DNA of 21,326 nucleotides, from contig JWZX01002508.1 of assembly GCA_001275005.1 (NCBI GenBank), positions 1-21,326 on the forward strand. The letters run 5' to 3'. Shown piece after piece: positions 1-8,876 of the stretch. The position numbers were made by a program, and so were the translations under genes. The first letter of the stretch is position 1. Every line of letters begins with the position of its first letter. The DNA comes from Chrysochromulina tobinii (lineage: Eukaryota; Haptophyta; Prymnesiales; Chrysochromulinaceae). The notes under the pieces were generated by a model. The model did no database searches, was not told the DNA's origin, and was given only the letters and a program-made list of their open reading frames with translations.

Positions 1-2
1 CC

Positions 3-494
3 ATTCCGCCTGCCCTCCTCCACCAAGCTTCTTGGGCTGCACCTAGACTCGCCCCTATGATCAGGATGGCCCTCGGCTTCGCCGTCAGGCGAGGCCTCGC
101 GGCTGCTGTCTATCACTGGTGGCGACGCTTTCCCGCTCTTGGCCAGCGACCACCGACGCCCCCACCCCCACCGCCGCCATCACCCCCGCCTTCGCCGCTC
201 CCGCCGCCTCCGCCCCCGGCACCCCCGGCGCCTCCGGGACTGCACCCGCCCCCACCGCCCCCGCCCTTGCCACCTCCGCCTCCGCCTCCCCCGCCTCGAC
301 GCCCCCAGCTCGACGATGACCTCTCCTCAGCTGAGGAGCAGTCATTAAGCTCCTGGCCATACCATGCCATGCCATGCCATGCCATACCTGTATGTGTGTC
401 CGCCACGGTCCACACGCCAGCCAGGCGAGGTGGTTGCACGGTCCGCACCGTGTCCGTGGGGACTACAGGTCCTGCCCGGGGTCGCATACGGTGA
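3..494 (+). other. Proline/alanine-coding low-complexity stretch, possible 3' end of a gene entering from the left
   Basis: One forward frame is open from the window edge to a stop at 492-494. Between about 150 and 300 it encodes runs of Pro broken by Ser and Ala (SPPPSPLPPPPPP), like hydroxyproline-rich cell-wall glycoproteins. It ends with an acidic patch (LDDD) and a simple-repeat tail. A second forward frame over 119-319 encodes an Ala/Thr/Pro/Ser-rich, mucin-like sequence with almost only C at third positions, which fits this genome's codon habit better. Nothing outside the low-complexity region tells the two apart. No domain is visible, and this may not be a gene at all. Confidence 0.25.
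356..388. repeat. Pentanucleotide (ATGCC) tandem repeat with 8-bp flanking repeats
   Basis: Just over three ATGCC units at 364-380 lie between two copies of GCCATACC (356-363 and 381-388). The flank differs from the repeat unit at one position, so replication slippage alone could explain it. Confidence 0.7.
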
Positions 495-842
495 GGCTCG
501 GCCACGCACGAGCCGTCAACGGCTGACGAAACTCGGTTTCGTCAATGACGAAACTCGCGCGGCGGCCGAGCCCACCGTCATCAGGAGGTATTCATGCTAA
601 TCAAGAACTATGAACAACGACTCTGACCATCATAAGTGACGAAACTCACAATTGTTGACCGTGCTGATTCATCAGCGCGAAACACATTGATAGTTACGGG
701 TAACACTCGACCTCGCCCCTCGCGCCCGCGTGCCTCGGGGGCGCGCCTACGTCCGATGCGGGTCACACTCGCCTCGCAAGACCTCATACAGCACGGGTTG
801 CCCGTCACGCCGGAGTCGTAACGATCGGCTCGTAGTGAGGAT
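495..842. other. Intergenic stretch
   Basis: No convincing coding frame on either strand. It is less GC-rich than its surroundings and holds a small family of 11-bp repeats listed separately. It lies downstream of the minus-strand CXXC-Agenet gene, so part is probably that gene's 3' flank. Confidence 0.5.
524..647. repeat. Three copies of TGACGAAACTC, one forming a perfect hairpin
   Basis: TGACGAAACTC occurs at 524-534, 546-556 and 637-647. The first copy also begins a perfect inverted repeat: TGACGAAAC (524-532), a 3-nt loop TCG, then GTTTCGTCA (536-544). The spacing is irregular (22 and 91 bp), so this is not a simple tandem repeat. It could be a regulatory site or the remnant of a small element. 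Confidence 0.7.
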
Positions 843-2447
843 TCAGGAGCGCGGAGCCCCACCCGCAAACACAAACGAGGGGCGCCCGTGCCCTTCGAGT
901 GGCACGCAGCCGTGGCCGCACGCAAGCTCGTAACGCCATACGCGACGTTCGTGCGACCACAACCACTTGGGCCGTAGTCTCTCTTCGCCCACCTGGTGGG
1001 CGATGTCATACAGCACGGCCTTCACATGGAATAGGCGCTTGCTCTTCTTCTCGAGCTTCGCAGCCCGCGTGTCCTCGTCCTCGTCCTCATCCACATCCTC
1101 GTCCAAGTTCTCCTCTTCGGAAGCTTCATCCCCTGGCGCCGCCACCTTTGCATCCATGTCGCCGTCAACGACTCCAGACTGGGCTCTACGAGTGTCTGCA
1201 GCGGCCTCAGGGGCGCCTCCGCCGTCGTCAGAGCCTCCGCCGTCGCCCGCTGCCACGGCAGCTTGTGTGCTCTTGCGCGCTTTGCCTCGCTGCCGCTTGC
1301 GGCGCTGCCCACGCTCCAGCCCATCGCTGGCAGCGGGCTCTTCGACAGCTTGAATCACAACGTCCCACCAGCCGTCCTCGTAGTACATGTCGACCTGGTC
1401 GCCGGGACGCAGCAAGCATGCTGCTCCCTTCGGGAACGCACTCGGCGGGAGCATGCGCAAGCGCTGTGGCTCGATAAACTCACGCAGTGGCACCTTCATT
1501 GGCAGATGTGCCTCGCTCAGCAGCTCATCATATTCGACGCAAACCTTGCCCGACTGCACGGCCGCCTCAACGACGGCCGAGTGCGCCGCGGCCGCCGCGG
1601 CCACAGCCGCCTCGGCGGCAGCGGGGTTCGCGTGCCGTGGGCCGCTCTTGGTCCTGCGCGGGCTGCTGCTGCTCTTCGGTGGTGGCGGCTGCTCGGAGTA
1701 GGGGTCAACCACCCGGCCAGCCATCAACCCTAACACGTCCTCCTGCGGGTTGATCACTTCAACCCGCATCCCTTGGAGGAATTCGAACTGGCCCCAGCCG
1801 CTGTCGATGGATGCCTCGAGCCGCACGGATGGAAGCCGCGCATTCGTGCCCGGCATGAAACCGGTATGCTTGGCAACTGCTGCTGCTGCTGCTGCTGCAA
1901 CCGTTGAGCCGCCAAAGCGGCGTGCGCCGCCCCCGCGCTCGGTGCGCTCAGCTGCACGAGCTTCGCGCTCGGCCTCGCGCTCGGCCTGCCGCAGCTCGCG
2001 CTCGGCCTCGCGCTCCACTCGCCGTTCCTCAGCGAGCCGCTCGTCTTCTTTGGTGATCTCCACGCACCTGCGCTCAATGCAGGACTGCCGCAGGTTGCCA
2101 GTGCCACCGAACTGCAGCATGTCGAGACAGTAAACGCACCTACCACAGTTCGTGGCGTTGCAACCGACGCAGACCCCGCAGCGGTGCCGCTTAATTACAT
2201 TCGTCACGCTGCTACTGGCCCGCTGCTTATCGTGGCTGCCCTCGTCGACGATGCACTTGCGGAGCGTCTCGCGGGCCCTCAATGCGGAGGTTCTCGTGGG
2301 CCAAGAGGATGTCTTGAGCGCCGCCGGCACAATGCGCGTGGCATGGCTGACCTCGTTTTGCTTGAGCACACACTTTTGCCGCTTCGTGCCAGGTCCCCCG
2401 TACTTGGGCTTATCCAGGCAATACACGCACTCGCCACAGTCCTGCAT
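843..2447 (-). CDS. CXXC zinc finger / tandem Agenet chromatin reader
   Basis: Predicted nuclear protein of 534 aa from the ATG at 2447. The frame stays open above it to a TGA at about 2570 with no other ATG. Residues 3-30 are a half-CXXC (Cys 4, 7, 10, 26). Residues 90-128 are a complete CXXC finger with eight Cys (90, 93, 96, 101, 104, 107, 123, 128) and the QFGG/RQSC core. A charged Arg/Glu helix follows (about 132-172). Residues 224-335 and 340-510 match the two halves of a plant-type Agenet (Tudor-like) pair: MRVEV, VCVEYDELL, LREFIEPQRLRMLPP, then GDQVDMYYEDGWWDVVI and a final LRPKW...W. Each half carries a long low-complexity insert (Ala/Ser/Pro in the first, basic then acidic in the second). 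In known families CXXC fingers bind unmethylated CpG and Agenet pairs bind histone tails; reading DNA and histones together is inferred. A 5' exon cannot be excluded, because CAG precedes the GACTGTGG coding for the half-finger. Confidence 0.85.
   Translation of the reverse strand: MQDCGECVYCLDKPKYGGPGTKRQKCVLKQNEVSHATRIVPAALKTSSWPTRTSALRARETLRKCIVDEGSHDKQRASSSVTNVIKRHRCGVCVGCNATNCGRCVYCLDMLQFGGTGNLRQSCIERRCVEITKEDERLAEERRVEREAERELRQAEREAEREARAAERTERGGGARRFGGSTVAAAAAAAVAKHTGFMPGTNARLPSVRLEASIDSGWGQFEFLQGMRVEVINPQEDVLGLMAGRVVDPYSEQPPPPKSSSSPRRTKSGPRHANPAAAEAAVAAAAAAHSAVVEAAVQSGKVCVEYDELLSEAHLPMKVPLREFIEPQRLRMLPPSAFPKGAACLLRPGDQVDMYYEDGWWDVVIQAVEEPAASDGLERGQRRKRQRGKARKSTQAAVAAGDGGGSDDGGGAPEAAADTRRAQSGVVDGDMDAKVAAPGDEASEEENLDEDVDEDEDEDTRAAKLEKKSKRLFHVKAVLYDIAHQVGEERLRPKWLWSHERRVWRYELACGHGCVPLEGHGRPSFVFAGGAPRS
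2358..2441 (-). other. Half-CXXC zinc-binding segment
   Basis: This encodes DCGECVYCLDKPKYGG and the following Lys/Arg/Cys region. Cys 4, 7, 10 and 26 match Cys 4-7 of a full CXXC finger, which in the known structures bind the second zinc. The positions of Cys 1-3 and Cys 8, which bind the first zinc, have no Cys; the Cys-8 position is Asn. I scanned about 400 nt upstream on the coding strand for an exon supplying CxxCxxC and found none. Confidence 0.75.
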
Positions 2448-2649
2448 GCGATCCGCGGGAGCCACGGAACGCGCGAGACGACCTTCCGCCTTCGCGTGAG
2501 GAGCCACGACGACGCACGAAGACGAAACGTGACTGCGTGAACTGAAGTGCCTGTCGTCGCGGATTCAGACTGCACAGTAATTTTGTTGGGGATGATCGAA
2601 TTCTCCATCCGTTTACCAGAAAGTCTTCCAAATTAGGCAACCAGCTAAA
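2448..2649. promoter_or_regulatory. Divergent intergenic spacer between the CXXC-Agenet gene and the secreted-protein gene
   Basis: About 200 bp separate the two outward-facing start codons, so both promoters must fit here or overlap the genes. The middle (about 2570-2650) is more AT-rich than its surroundings. I see no convincing TATA box. Confidence 0.4.
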
Positions 2650-4116
2650 ATGTCCAATCTGCCATGCAGAAGCCATGTCAGACAGGGACGGCAAAGGTGT
2701 TTGCAAACATCCGAACACTTCATTCAACATCGCAGCAGCAGGAGTTGTAGCAGCCGACGAGGCGCATATTTTTTCGCCGCCGTGCTCGCGGTGCTCCCGG
2801 CGTGTTATGGATCTCCAGACTCGCTCGCCTCCGATCCGATAGTGCCGCATCAACTCATAGCCTTTGTGCAACGAGAATCCTCAAACAGCAGTGAACGCCA
2901 CGTCGTCAGCAGCGAAGACCACCACGGCAGCAAGAGCGAAGAGCTCCACGGCAGCAGCAGCCACCGAGACCGCCACAGCAGTGGCGGCATTCCCGGCGGC
3001 GGCTCTGACGCTGGCGGTCTCTCAGGTGCAGCCACGCCTCACAACCAACCACTGGTGATCGCGTCTTCAACTCCCGCGAGCGCCAACATCGAGGTAAAGA
3101 TCGCACCCTCCTCGTCAGACGTGTTGGCCAATGGCCCACCCGTCTTTGTGGGCACGCGCACCACGGCCGATGGCGAGAAGCGCTGGACGCAGATGATGAC
3201 ATGGCTACCCGCCCTCGTGCATGCCATCAACGGGAGCCTGCACCGTGTCACGTGCGATGATCTGCACGCGGCGCACAATGAGACTGCGGCACGCACCGAG
3301 TGCCACAAGCGTATCGCGCTAGGCGCCCTCGAGTATTGGGCTGGCGGGGAGGGCACGTACCTCGACCTCGAGGACAGCGTCGCTCCATCACAGCGTTCCA
3401 ACTACGGCCTCATCTCGGAGGCAGCCACGTGGCTGGTCAGCCACCCCGAGTACCTCTTCGTGCACGTGGCACGCCTACCTGTCCCATCGGCCTTGATCGC
3501 GCCTGAGGTGCGCACCGCAAAGCCGCTGAGCTGCCACCCCTCACCCCTCGCAACCCAATCCCCTCCCACCGGACTCATCCTCACACTCGCAGCACTATCG
3601 CAGCACTTGTCTCTCTCGCCGTTGCTGGCCTCTTCCTGACGCCCCGCTCCCGTCCCCACACTCCATCTTGCTCAGTTCTCCTTTGAGACGCCCTTCCACA
3701 AGGTCAACGGCGGCCCGATCTTCGTCAAAGCCTTCGGCACGCTCGAGCTCGCCGATACGATGCTCGGCCACACGAACTTCGCACGGCGCCTCGTTGATAA
3801 CGGCTCTTTCCCCTTAATCGCCGCGTACGACGAACAGCTGAGTGAGCTCTCAACCGCGGTCCTGTACCCAGCTGTGCTGCAGAGGCGGGCACCGAGCGAA
3901 CTGCCAGGGTTCACCGGCGAGATGCGATATCTGCAGGAGGTGGGCTTCACGCCGTGGGTGTACACCGCAATGGACTTTGTCAACGTGCACGCGGGGTGGA
4001 TGACGTGCTGCGGGCTGCCCGTCATAGTGGTCGCGTGTATCACCAACGACGTGATCATCACCCTCGCCACCTTCATATCGGCCGGCTTACTCGGCTGGGC
4101 TTCGGGGTACCGATAG
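2650..4116 (+). CDS. Two-exon secreted or membrane glycoprotein, function unknown
   Basis: Exon 1 (2650-3507) and exon 2 (3676-4116) join in phase 0 to give about 432 aa. Without splicing, the exon 1 frame runs into an unrelated tail and stops at 3639, while exon 2 continues in the right phase directly after CTCAG. A hydrophobic stretch near residues 37-54 (AYFFAAVLAVLPACYG) after an Arg-rich N-terminus looks like a signal peptide or anchor. A Ser/His-rich linker follows (about 75-135). Sequons NSS, NGS and NET suggest glycosylation. The globular part runs from about residue 165. The C-terminus has a strongly hydrophobic segment (GLPVIVVACI...TLATFISAGLLGW) that could span a membrane. I recognise no family. 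The start ATG lies in AGCTAAAATGTCC, an acceptable context. Confidence 0.7.
3508..3675 (+). other. Spliceosomal intron (168 bp)
   Basis: The donor is GAG|GTGCGC and the acceptor is CTTGCTCAG|TTC. The intron is pyrimidine-rich (long C/T runs before the acceptor) and has an in-frame stop at 3637-3639. Removing it joins two long frames in phase 0. Confidence 0.8.
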
Positions 4117-4787
4117 CAAGACTCACACAGACGGTTGCGAGCGCCTGGGTGTGCAGTCGGCGGGCCCAGAGTCACGTTGGCCGGAAACACGGTCGAGCTT
4201 ATAGATGCTACAGTAGATCTCCATGCGGACCATGGAGAATGCGCCTTGGCAACCGTCTTGGGGTTCGGTGCAATCCAGTGCGTCGGAGCACACAGCATGG
4301 CACACAGTTATAGCACACAGTGCACATGCGCATCCTCGTCTTTCTCCGTACGTAGTCTGAGCACAGTCACGGTGCACACAGCCCGTCCTCAAAGTCGCGT
4401 TACTGATAAAATACAATCCTCAATCGAATACGCAATACAAGACGCCCGCCCGTCGCGCCCGGCGGCCGCATTAATACTACACACTGGCTGCCGGATCCGG
4501 TCGCGCGTCGAGTCGCGCGTGGAGCGGTGACGTGTGTTGAGCCCGTGCGAGCGTCCGCCCGGGCCCCGGCCCGCTCCAGGCACGCAGCTCACCCGCGCCA
4601 GGCGCAGGCCGGCGAGCGCGGTCATGCTATACCGTACGCTAGGTTTACGCTACGACATACCGCATACGCGCGCACGAGACCTCGAGACACAGCTTCGCGT
4701 ATCACAAAATACACGTTAGTGCTTTGAAAGTAGATGAAAGGCAACTTGACGTGTGATTGCACCGTATTTGACACCCCCGTCGCCTCG
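4117..4787. other. Convergent intergenic region
   Basis: It lies between the 3' ends of two converging genes. No frame here has convincing codon bias. The octamer GCACACAG occurs four times (4288-4295, 4300-4307, 4313-4320, 4374-4381). The rest is 3' flank and unassigned. Confidence 0.5.
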
Positions 4788-6266
4788 TCAGCCTTTGGTT
4801 ACCGGAGGAGAAGCGGAGGCTGCAGCTGCTGGCGCTTCATGCTGCCGGCGCTTCGCGGTGACAAAGGCACGCGCCGCCCCTGCCGCCGCCTCTTTAGCAA
4901 CATCGTAATGCTTCAGCGCGATCGCATGCCGCCGCTCAGCAACTTGCATCGCCTCAGCCATTTCAGGTGGCGGCGGCTTCTTCTCTTTAGCCTTGGCTGC
5001 GCGCTCTGCTGCTGCGCGAGCCTCATCGGCCGCCACCGCGTCGAGTAGAGCTCGAATCATGTCCTGTCGCCTCATGCCGTACTGCCCAGATTTGAGCACA
5101 TTCCGCGATACGAGCTCGTCGCGTATCTCATCGCCGCTCATCCTCTCGATGGCGCCGATGGACAAGAGGGTTTTGCTTGCTTCGACCTCCTGCTCCTTCT
5201 CCTCTGTTATTTGCTCATGGATGAGCTCGGCTCGCTTCTGCAGCCGCTCGAGGTCAACGGTCACGCGTCGGAGAATAGCCTCCGCAGCCTCCGCAACCAT
5301 CGCCTTGCGCCGCGCCAAGTCTCGCGCTGAATCGAGCTGACGAGTCTCCTCGCGCGAGGTGCGGGCCATGGCTGCCACGTGGTGCTCGGAGAGCTGTTGT
5401 TCATGCCACTCGGCCAGGCGCTTCGCGGCACGTTCGTCCGCCTCCTTCTGAACTGCCTTGCGGCGCGCTATCCCCGCCTGGATTGCCTTCTGTCGCTCGG
5501 CAGCGTTGCGCTCGAGTGCAAGCTGAGCCTCCTCGTTACTCTGCGCGTTGCTCTTGATCGCGGAAAGCCGCCGCGCGCTCGCCTTCTTCTGACGGAGTAT
5601 CTCCTTGTCCTCCTGCTGCCGCATATAGATGAGCTTCTGCCGCTCCTCCTTGATGGCTGTCTGCAAGTCATACACACGCAGCGTTGACTGAAGCTCGAGC
5701 CTGGCCGCATCTACGGCGAGTGCGGCCGCCTCCTCGTTGCGCTGACACGCGCGTGCCGCCTCGAGCACGTACCGGTGCTGGCACACATCGCGCACTTCGG
5801 ACTCCACCATCCACGCCTGCAATTTCGACTTCTTCTTCTGAGAAACGTTGAACGCGTCGTCCACTTCCTGCTGGAGCTGAAGCATGACTTCACGCTGCTC
5901 GATGGTTGCGAAGTGCATAGCATCTGCCTGCAGACGGGCCCGAGCGGCAGCCTTTTTCTCTCTGGCAGATGCCTCCTCGAGCCGCGCAACCTCGATGTGG
6001 AACGTACCAGCAAGGGCATCACAGCGGCGGGCCAGCTTGCTGAGAACAATATTTAGCTTGTCGTCAACAAGCTTGTTGGATGGCGGCGGCGCCCATTGTG
6101 GCACAACATCGGTTGGAGCTGCGCGCGGGCCGCGAGCAGACGCACTAGTTCGGGTGTTTGTGAGCTGTCGAGCCCTTGCTGGTGATTCGAGAGGCGGACG
6201 AGCCGAGAGCGCGGTTGAGGTGTCGGTTGAGGACGGCCGCCCGACCTGTCGAATGAAAGGTTGCAT
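4788..6266 (-). CDS. Long coiled-coil protein with a SAP-like segment
   Basis: 492 aa from the ATG at 6264-6266. The frame stays open another 105 nt upstream with one further ATG and a Cys-rich, non-conserved-looking sequence, so I chose the downstream ATG. Residues 1-60 are Ser/Thr/Pro-rich and probably disordered. About 65-365 is almost entirely charged helix with regular Ala/Leu/Glu/Arg spacing, a typical long coiled coil. About 370-413 (MSGDEIRDELVSRNVL, then a Met/Arg/Asp helix MIRALLDAV) resembles a SAP helix-extended-helix motif, which usually binds DNA or RNA but also occurs in cytoskeletal proteins. The tail is Ala/Lys-rich. A cytoskeletal or ciliary role is as plausible as a nuclear one. 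No family name can be assigned. Confidence 0.75.
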   Translation of the reverse strand: MQPFIRQVGRPSSTDTSTALSARPPLESPARARQLTNTRTSASARGPRAAPTDVVPQWAPPPSNKLVDDKLNIVLSKLARRCDALAGTFHIEVARLEEASAREKKAAARARLQADAMHFATIEQREVMLQLQQEVDDAFNVSQKKKSKLQAWMVESEVRDVCQHRYVLEAARACQRNEEAAALAVDAARLELQSTLRVYDLQTAIKEERQKLIYMRQQEDKEILRQKKASARRLSAIKSNAQSNEEAQLALERNAAERQKAIQAGIARRKAVQKEADERAAKRLAEWHEQQLSEHHVAAMARTSREETRQLDSARDLARRKAMVAEAAEAILRRVTVDLERLQKRAELIHEQITEEKEQEVEASKTLLSIGAIERMSGDEIRDELVSRNVLKSGQYGMRRQDMIRALLDAVAADEARAAAERAAKAKEKKPPPPEMAEAMQVAERRHAIALKHYDVAKEAAAGAARAFVTAKRRQHEAPAAAASASPPVTKG

Positions 6267-6355
6267 TAAAAAAAGTGGCGGTTTCGCCGAACAGAAACAG
6301 AAAACCTTGCATCCTGCAGAACGCATGCAGTCCCTAAGTTTGACCGCCTGTGAAA

Positions 6356-6371
6356 GCAAGCAAGCAAGCAA
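6356..6371. repeat. Tetranucleotide (CAAG) repeat
   Basis: Four units of AAGC/CAAG lie just upstream of the coiled-coil gene start, inside its probable 5' untranslated region. Confidence 0.7.
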
Positions 6372-6764
6372 GAAATCGACTAATTAGCTTGCTGACCGTG
6401 TGAGTCACTGATTCGAATTTGTCACTGATTGCCGCTGGGTTTCGCGCCGCCCCAGGCTCGCTTGGCTTAAACCGCGCGCGCGCACATGCATGATATGCCG
6501 ACATGCTCCAATGAAATCCGGGGTCTCACCACGCTCAAGACTCAAGTCTCATCTGTCCGGTATCTCAGTATCTCGTCTGTTTCTCATCTCACTGGGCACG
6601 TGGGGTGGCACCGTGGCGGTCCTCGGTCGCTCAGTGCTTCACCGTCCTCGGGTGCGACTGTCACTAGTGTGTATGTGTATACGTGCGTGAAGCGCATCGA
6701 GCAACACGGCGAGCGGAGTGGTCCACCGTGTTGGTATACAGGTGGCGCGCGCCCATAAAGCACC
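6372..6764. other. Intergenic region between two minus-strand genes
   Basis: It probably holds the promoter of the coiled-coil gene and the 3' flank of the JmjC gene. It contains a 10-bp direct repeat GTCACTGATT (6404-6413 and 6421-6430), an alternating purine-pyrimidine run (CGCGCGCGCACATGCATG, near 6472-6490) and a TG-rich stretch near 6667-6690. No gene seen. Confidence 0.5.
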
Positions 6765-8876
6765 TCAAACGTACCGGCAGCCCACACTGCACGAGAGCGC
6801 ACTCGTCGTGTCAACCTGATGCCACCAGCGTGCCGGGAAGAAGACGACATCTCCCTCGTTGAGCTCGAGCACCTCCGCCTCGGCCGCGACCTCGGCAAAG
6901 CGCGGAAAGCGCTCAGCACGGCGGCTCGGCGGCTCGCTCAACTCGACACGAGAGCGCCGGAAGAGCGGGTGGTCGCGTGGGTATGGGTAGAGGCCGTCGA
7001 GGGCGCTGGGCGGGAAGAACGTGAACCGTTTCGAGCCGCACACCTGCGCCAGGAACGAGTGTGCAAGGTCGAAGTGAAGCGGCGTGCTCGCGCCGTGCGT
7101 GCTGGCCCACAGCCTCAGCGGCTGGGCCTGCGCAACGCCGACACTCCTCCATAGCTTCGGCACGTCGTCGGGGCGCAGCAGGGCTTCGGGCACGTCGGCC
7201 TGCAGATAGTAGCGCGCGTCCTCAGGCGCAGCTGACCCCTCTGATGACGAGGCCTGCAGGCGCTCCACGAAGGCATCGCCACTCATTTCGAGCAGGCGGG
7301 ATGGCGGTGGGAAGGCGCCCGAGGCGCACAGCGGGTGCTCCTCGCGGCAGAAGACGAAGACGTTCGAAGGGCTCACGCGCACACGCCCGCTCGGCAGCAT
7401 CCAGCGCAAGTTGCGGGCCGTCCACAACGGCGTGCCCACGTGGCCGAGAAGCTCGTGCGCCGCGCCGCGGAGCACGACGGGGCGACGGCGCGCCGCGAGT
7501 GCACGCGTGGCGAGCTGTGCCACCTTCGCGTCGGGTCGGTCGCCCGTGGCGTCGCTTGCATCACCCCAGCGCAGCGACAGTACCCTTGAGGTCCTCGCGC
7601 GTGTGCTTGGACACGTGAGCCTTGGGACCGGGTCTGTGATCAGGTCCTCCTCCTCATCATGAAGAGCGGATAGGAGGCCGCGGCTCGCCAGTTGGATTCG
7701 CGCGCACGTGACCATGCGAAGCCATCCGTCGCGCGAGGCGCCCAATGCAGTGCCTAGGCCGCCGGTGCCGACACCACCTCGGCCGCTGCTGCCACCGGCT
7801 TGCAGGGGCGGCGGTTCCGCTACAAGGCTCCAGGACGTCAAAGGCAGCTTAAAATACTCGCGAAGATAGACGGGCTCCAGGGCATCCAGCAGCCGTCGGC
7901 TTGCTTCAAGCAACCCCCTCGCGATCACGGCCGCGCCGCCGAGCCTCGGCTCGTCGTCCGCTGCGCATGCCAGCGTGAGGACGTCGAGCGAGGCGGCGAT
8001 GGTGGATGCTTCGTCTGCGGTGGCGGCGATGGCGCGGTGGCACGGGAGCAGGTCGCGCGAAAAGCCGCCGATTGCCGGAGCGGCGAGCTCCATGCCTGCC
8101 CGGAGCGCTCGCTTCGCTGCCCAGCGCGCCACCTCCTGCGCTGCCACTCTCGACCGCTGCTGAACATGGCTCGCAGACGCCACAGACGCCCGGGGGCGGT
8201 CGCCCAGCAAGCCCGCTGCGGTTCGGCTAGCTCGCTCGACATCGAAGCGAAGGCTGTGCATGAGCCGTGGTCGCGGCAGCGGGAGTGGCATCCTCGCGGC
8301 AAGGTCGGCGCCGAGCAGGCGCACGGCTTGCGAGGCCACCCGGAACGCGTCAAGCTCAAACAAGTCCTTGTCGCTGAGCCCGATCGCCGCGGCCTGCCCG
8401 TCGTTGAGCCATCGACCGAGCGCAGTATGGTCGGGCACGGCGACGAGCCGCATCTCCAAGCCCGAACAGAGCGGCGCTTGCCGTCGCACGCGGGCTTCTC
8501 GCTCGGCACCTTGAGCTCGCCAGGCAGCCAGCTGCAAGCTGGCCACCTCTTCATCGGCAAACGTGGCGAATCCGATAGTGTCCACGTCACTGATGCCTGG
8601 AAGGGCAAGGCCCCGCGGCAGCGAGCCGCGCAGATACACTGAGATCAGAGATACTGCAGGCGGGAGCGCATGCCACTCCTGAAGAGCAGCATCGACTGCT
8701 GACTGCCAGCCGGGCTGGATCAACTCGAGAGCTGCATCGCAAAGTACTGCGCCGTTCGCATCGAGCGGCTGGAGGCGACCGTGCTCGCGAACGAAACCGC
8801 CCTGCAGGGCAGCGTCGAGCGTCGTCGGCAAGCAAGGGGCTGGGTGCCCCTTGAGAACGGCTCCCGACGCCAGCAT
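6765..8876 (-). CDS. Nucleotidyltransferase-JmjC fusion protein
   Basis: 703 aa from the first in-frame ATG (8874-8876). The N-terminal part has the nucleotidyltransferase signature GS-x11-DVD (Gly84, Ser85, Asp97, Asp99, in YLRGSLPRGLALPGISDVD), with Glu141 a candidate third acidic ligand; this resembles the MNT/aminoglycoside-adenylyltransferase group. A helical middle region (about 170-345) and a Gly-rich linker (about 358-380) follow. The C-terminal 215 residues are a JmjC/cupin-8 oxygenase domain with the Fe(II) triad His601-x-Asp603...His686 (STPLHFD, RWWHQV) and Lys616 placed to bind 2-oxoglutarate. Both active sites look intact. JmjC enzymes hydroxylate or demethylate proteins or RNA; MNT-type enzymes add nucleotides. 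The substrate is unknown. The original start was probably further upstream (ATG at 8998-9000), now separated by a small insertion. It faces away from the second CXXC gene. Confidence 0.85.
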   Translation of the reverse strand: MLASGAVLKGHPAPCLPTTLDAALQGGFVREHGRLQPLDANGAVLCDAALELIQPGWQSAVDAALQEWHALPPAVSLISVYLRGSLPRGLALPGISDVDTIGFATFADEEVASLQLAAWRAQGAEREARVRRQAPLCSGLEMRLVAVPDHTALGRWLNDGQAAAIGLSDKDLFELDAFRVASQAVRLLGADLAARMPLPLPRPRLMHSLRFDVERASRTAAGLLGDRPRASVASASHVQQRSRVAAQEVARWAAKRALRAGMELAAPAIGGFSRDLLPCHRAIAATADEASTIAASLDVLTLACAADDEPRLGGAAVIARGLLEASRRLLDALEPVYLREYFKLPLTSWSLVAEPPPLQAGGSSGRGGVGTGGLGTALGASRDGWLRMVTCARIQLASRGLLSALHDEEEDLITDPVPRLTCPSTRARTSRVLSLRWGDASDATGDRPDAKVAQLATRALAARRRPVVLRGAAHELLGHVGTPLWTARNLRWMLPSGRVRVSPSNVFVFCREEHPLCASGAFPPPSRLLEMSGDAFVERLQASSSEGSAAPEDARYYLQADVPEALLRPDDVPKLWRSVGVAQAQPLRLWASTHGASTPLHFDLAHSFLAQVCGSKRFTFFPPSALDGLYPYPRDHPLFRRSRVELSEPPSRRAERFPRFAEVAAEAEVLELNEGDVVFFPARWWHQVDTTSALSCSVGCRYV

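Noticed and set aside
2279-2871. Minus-strand frames that could be a 5' exon of the CXXC-Agenet gene
   Set aside because: None contains the CxxCxxC needed to complete the half-finger, and they overlap the opposite-strand gene.
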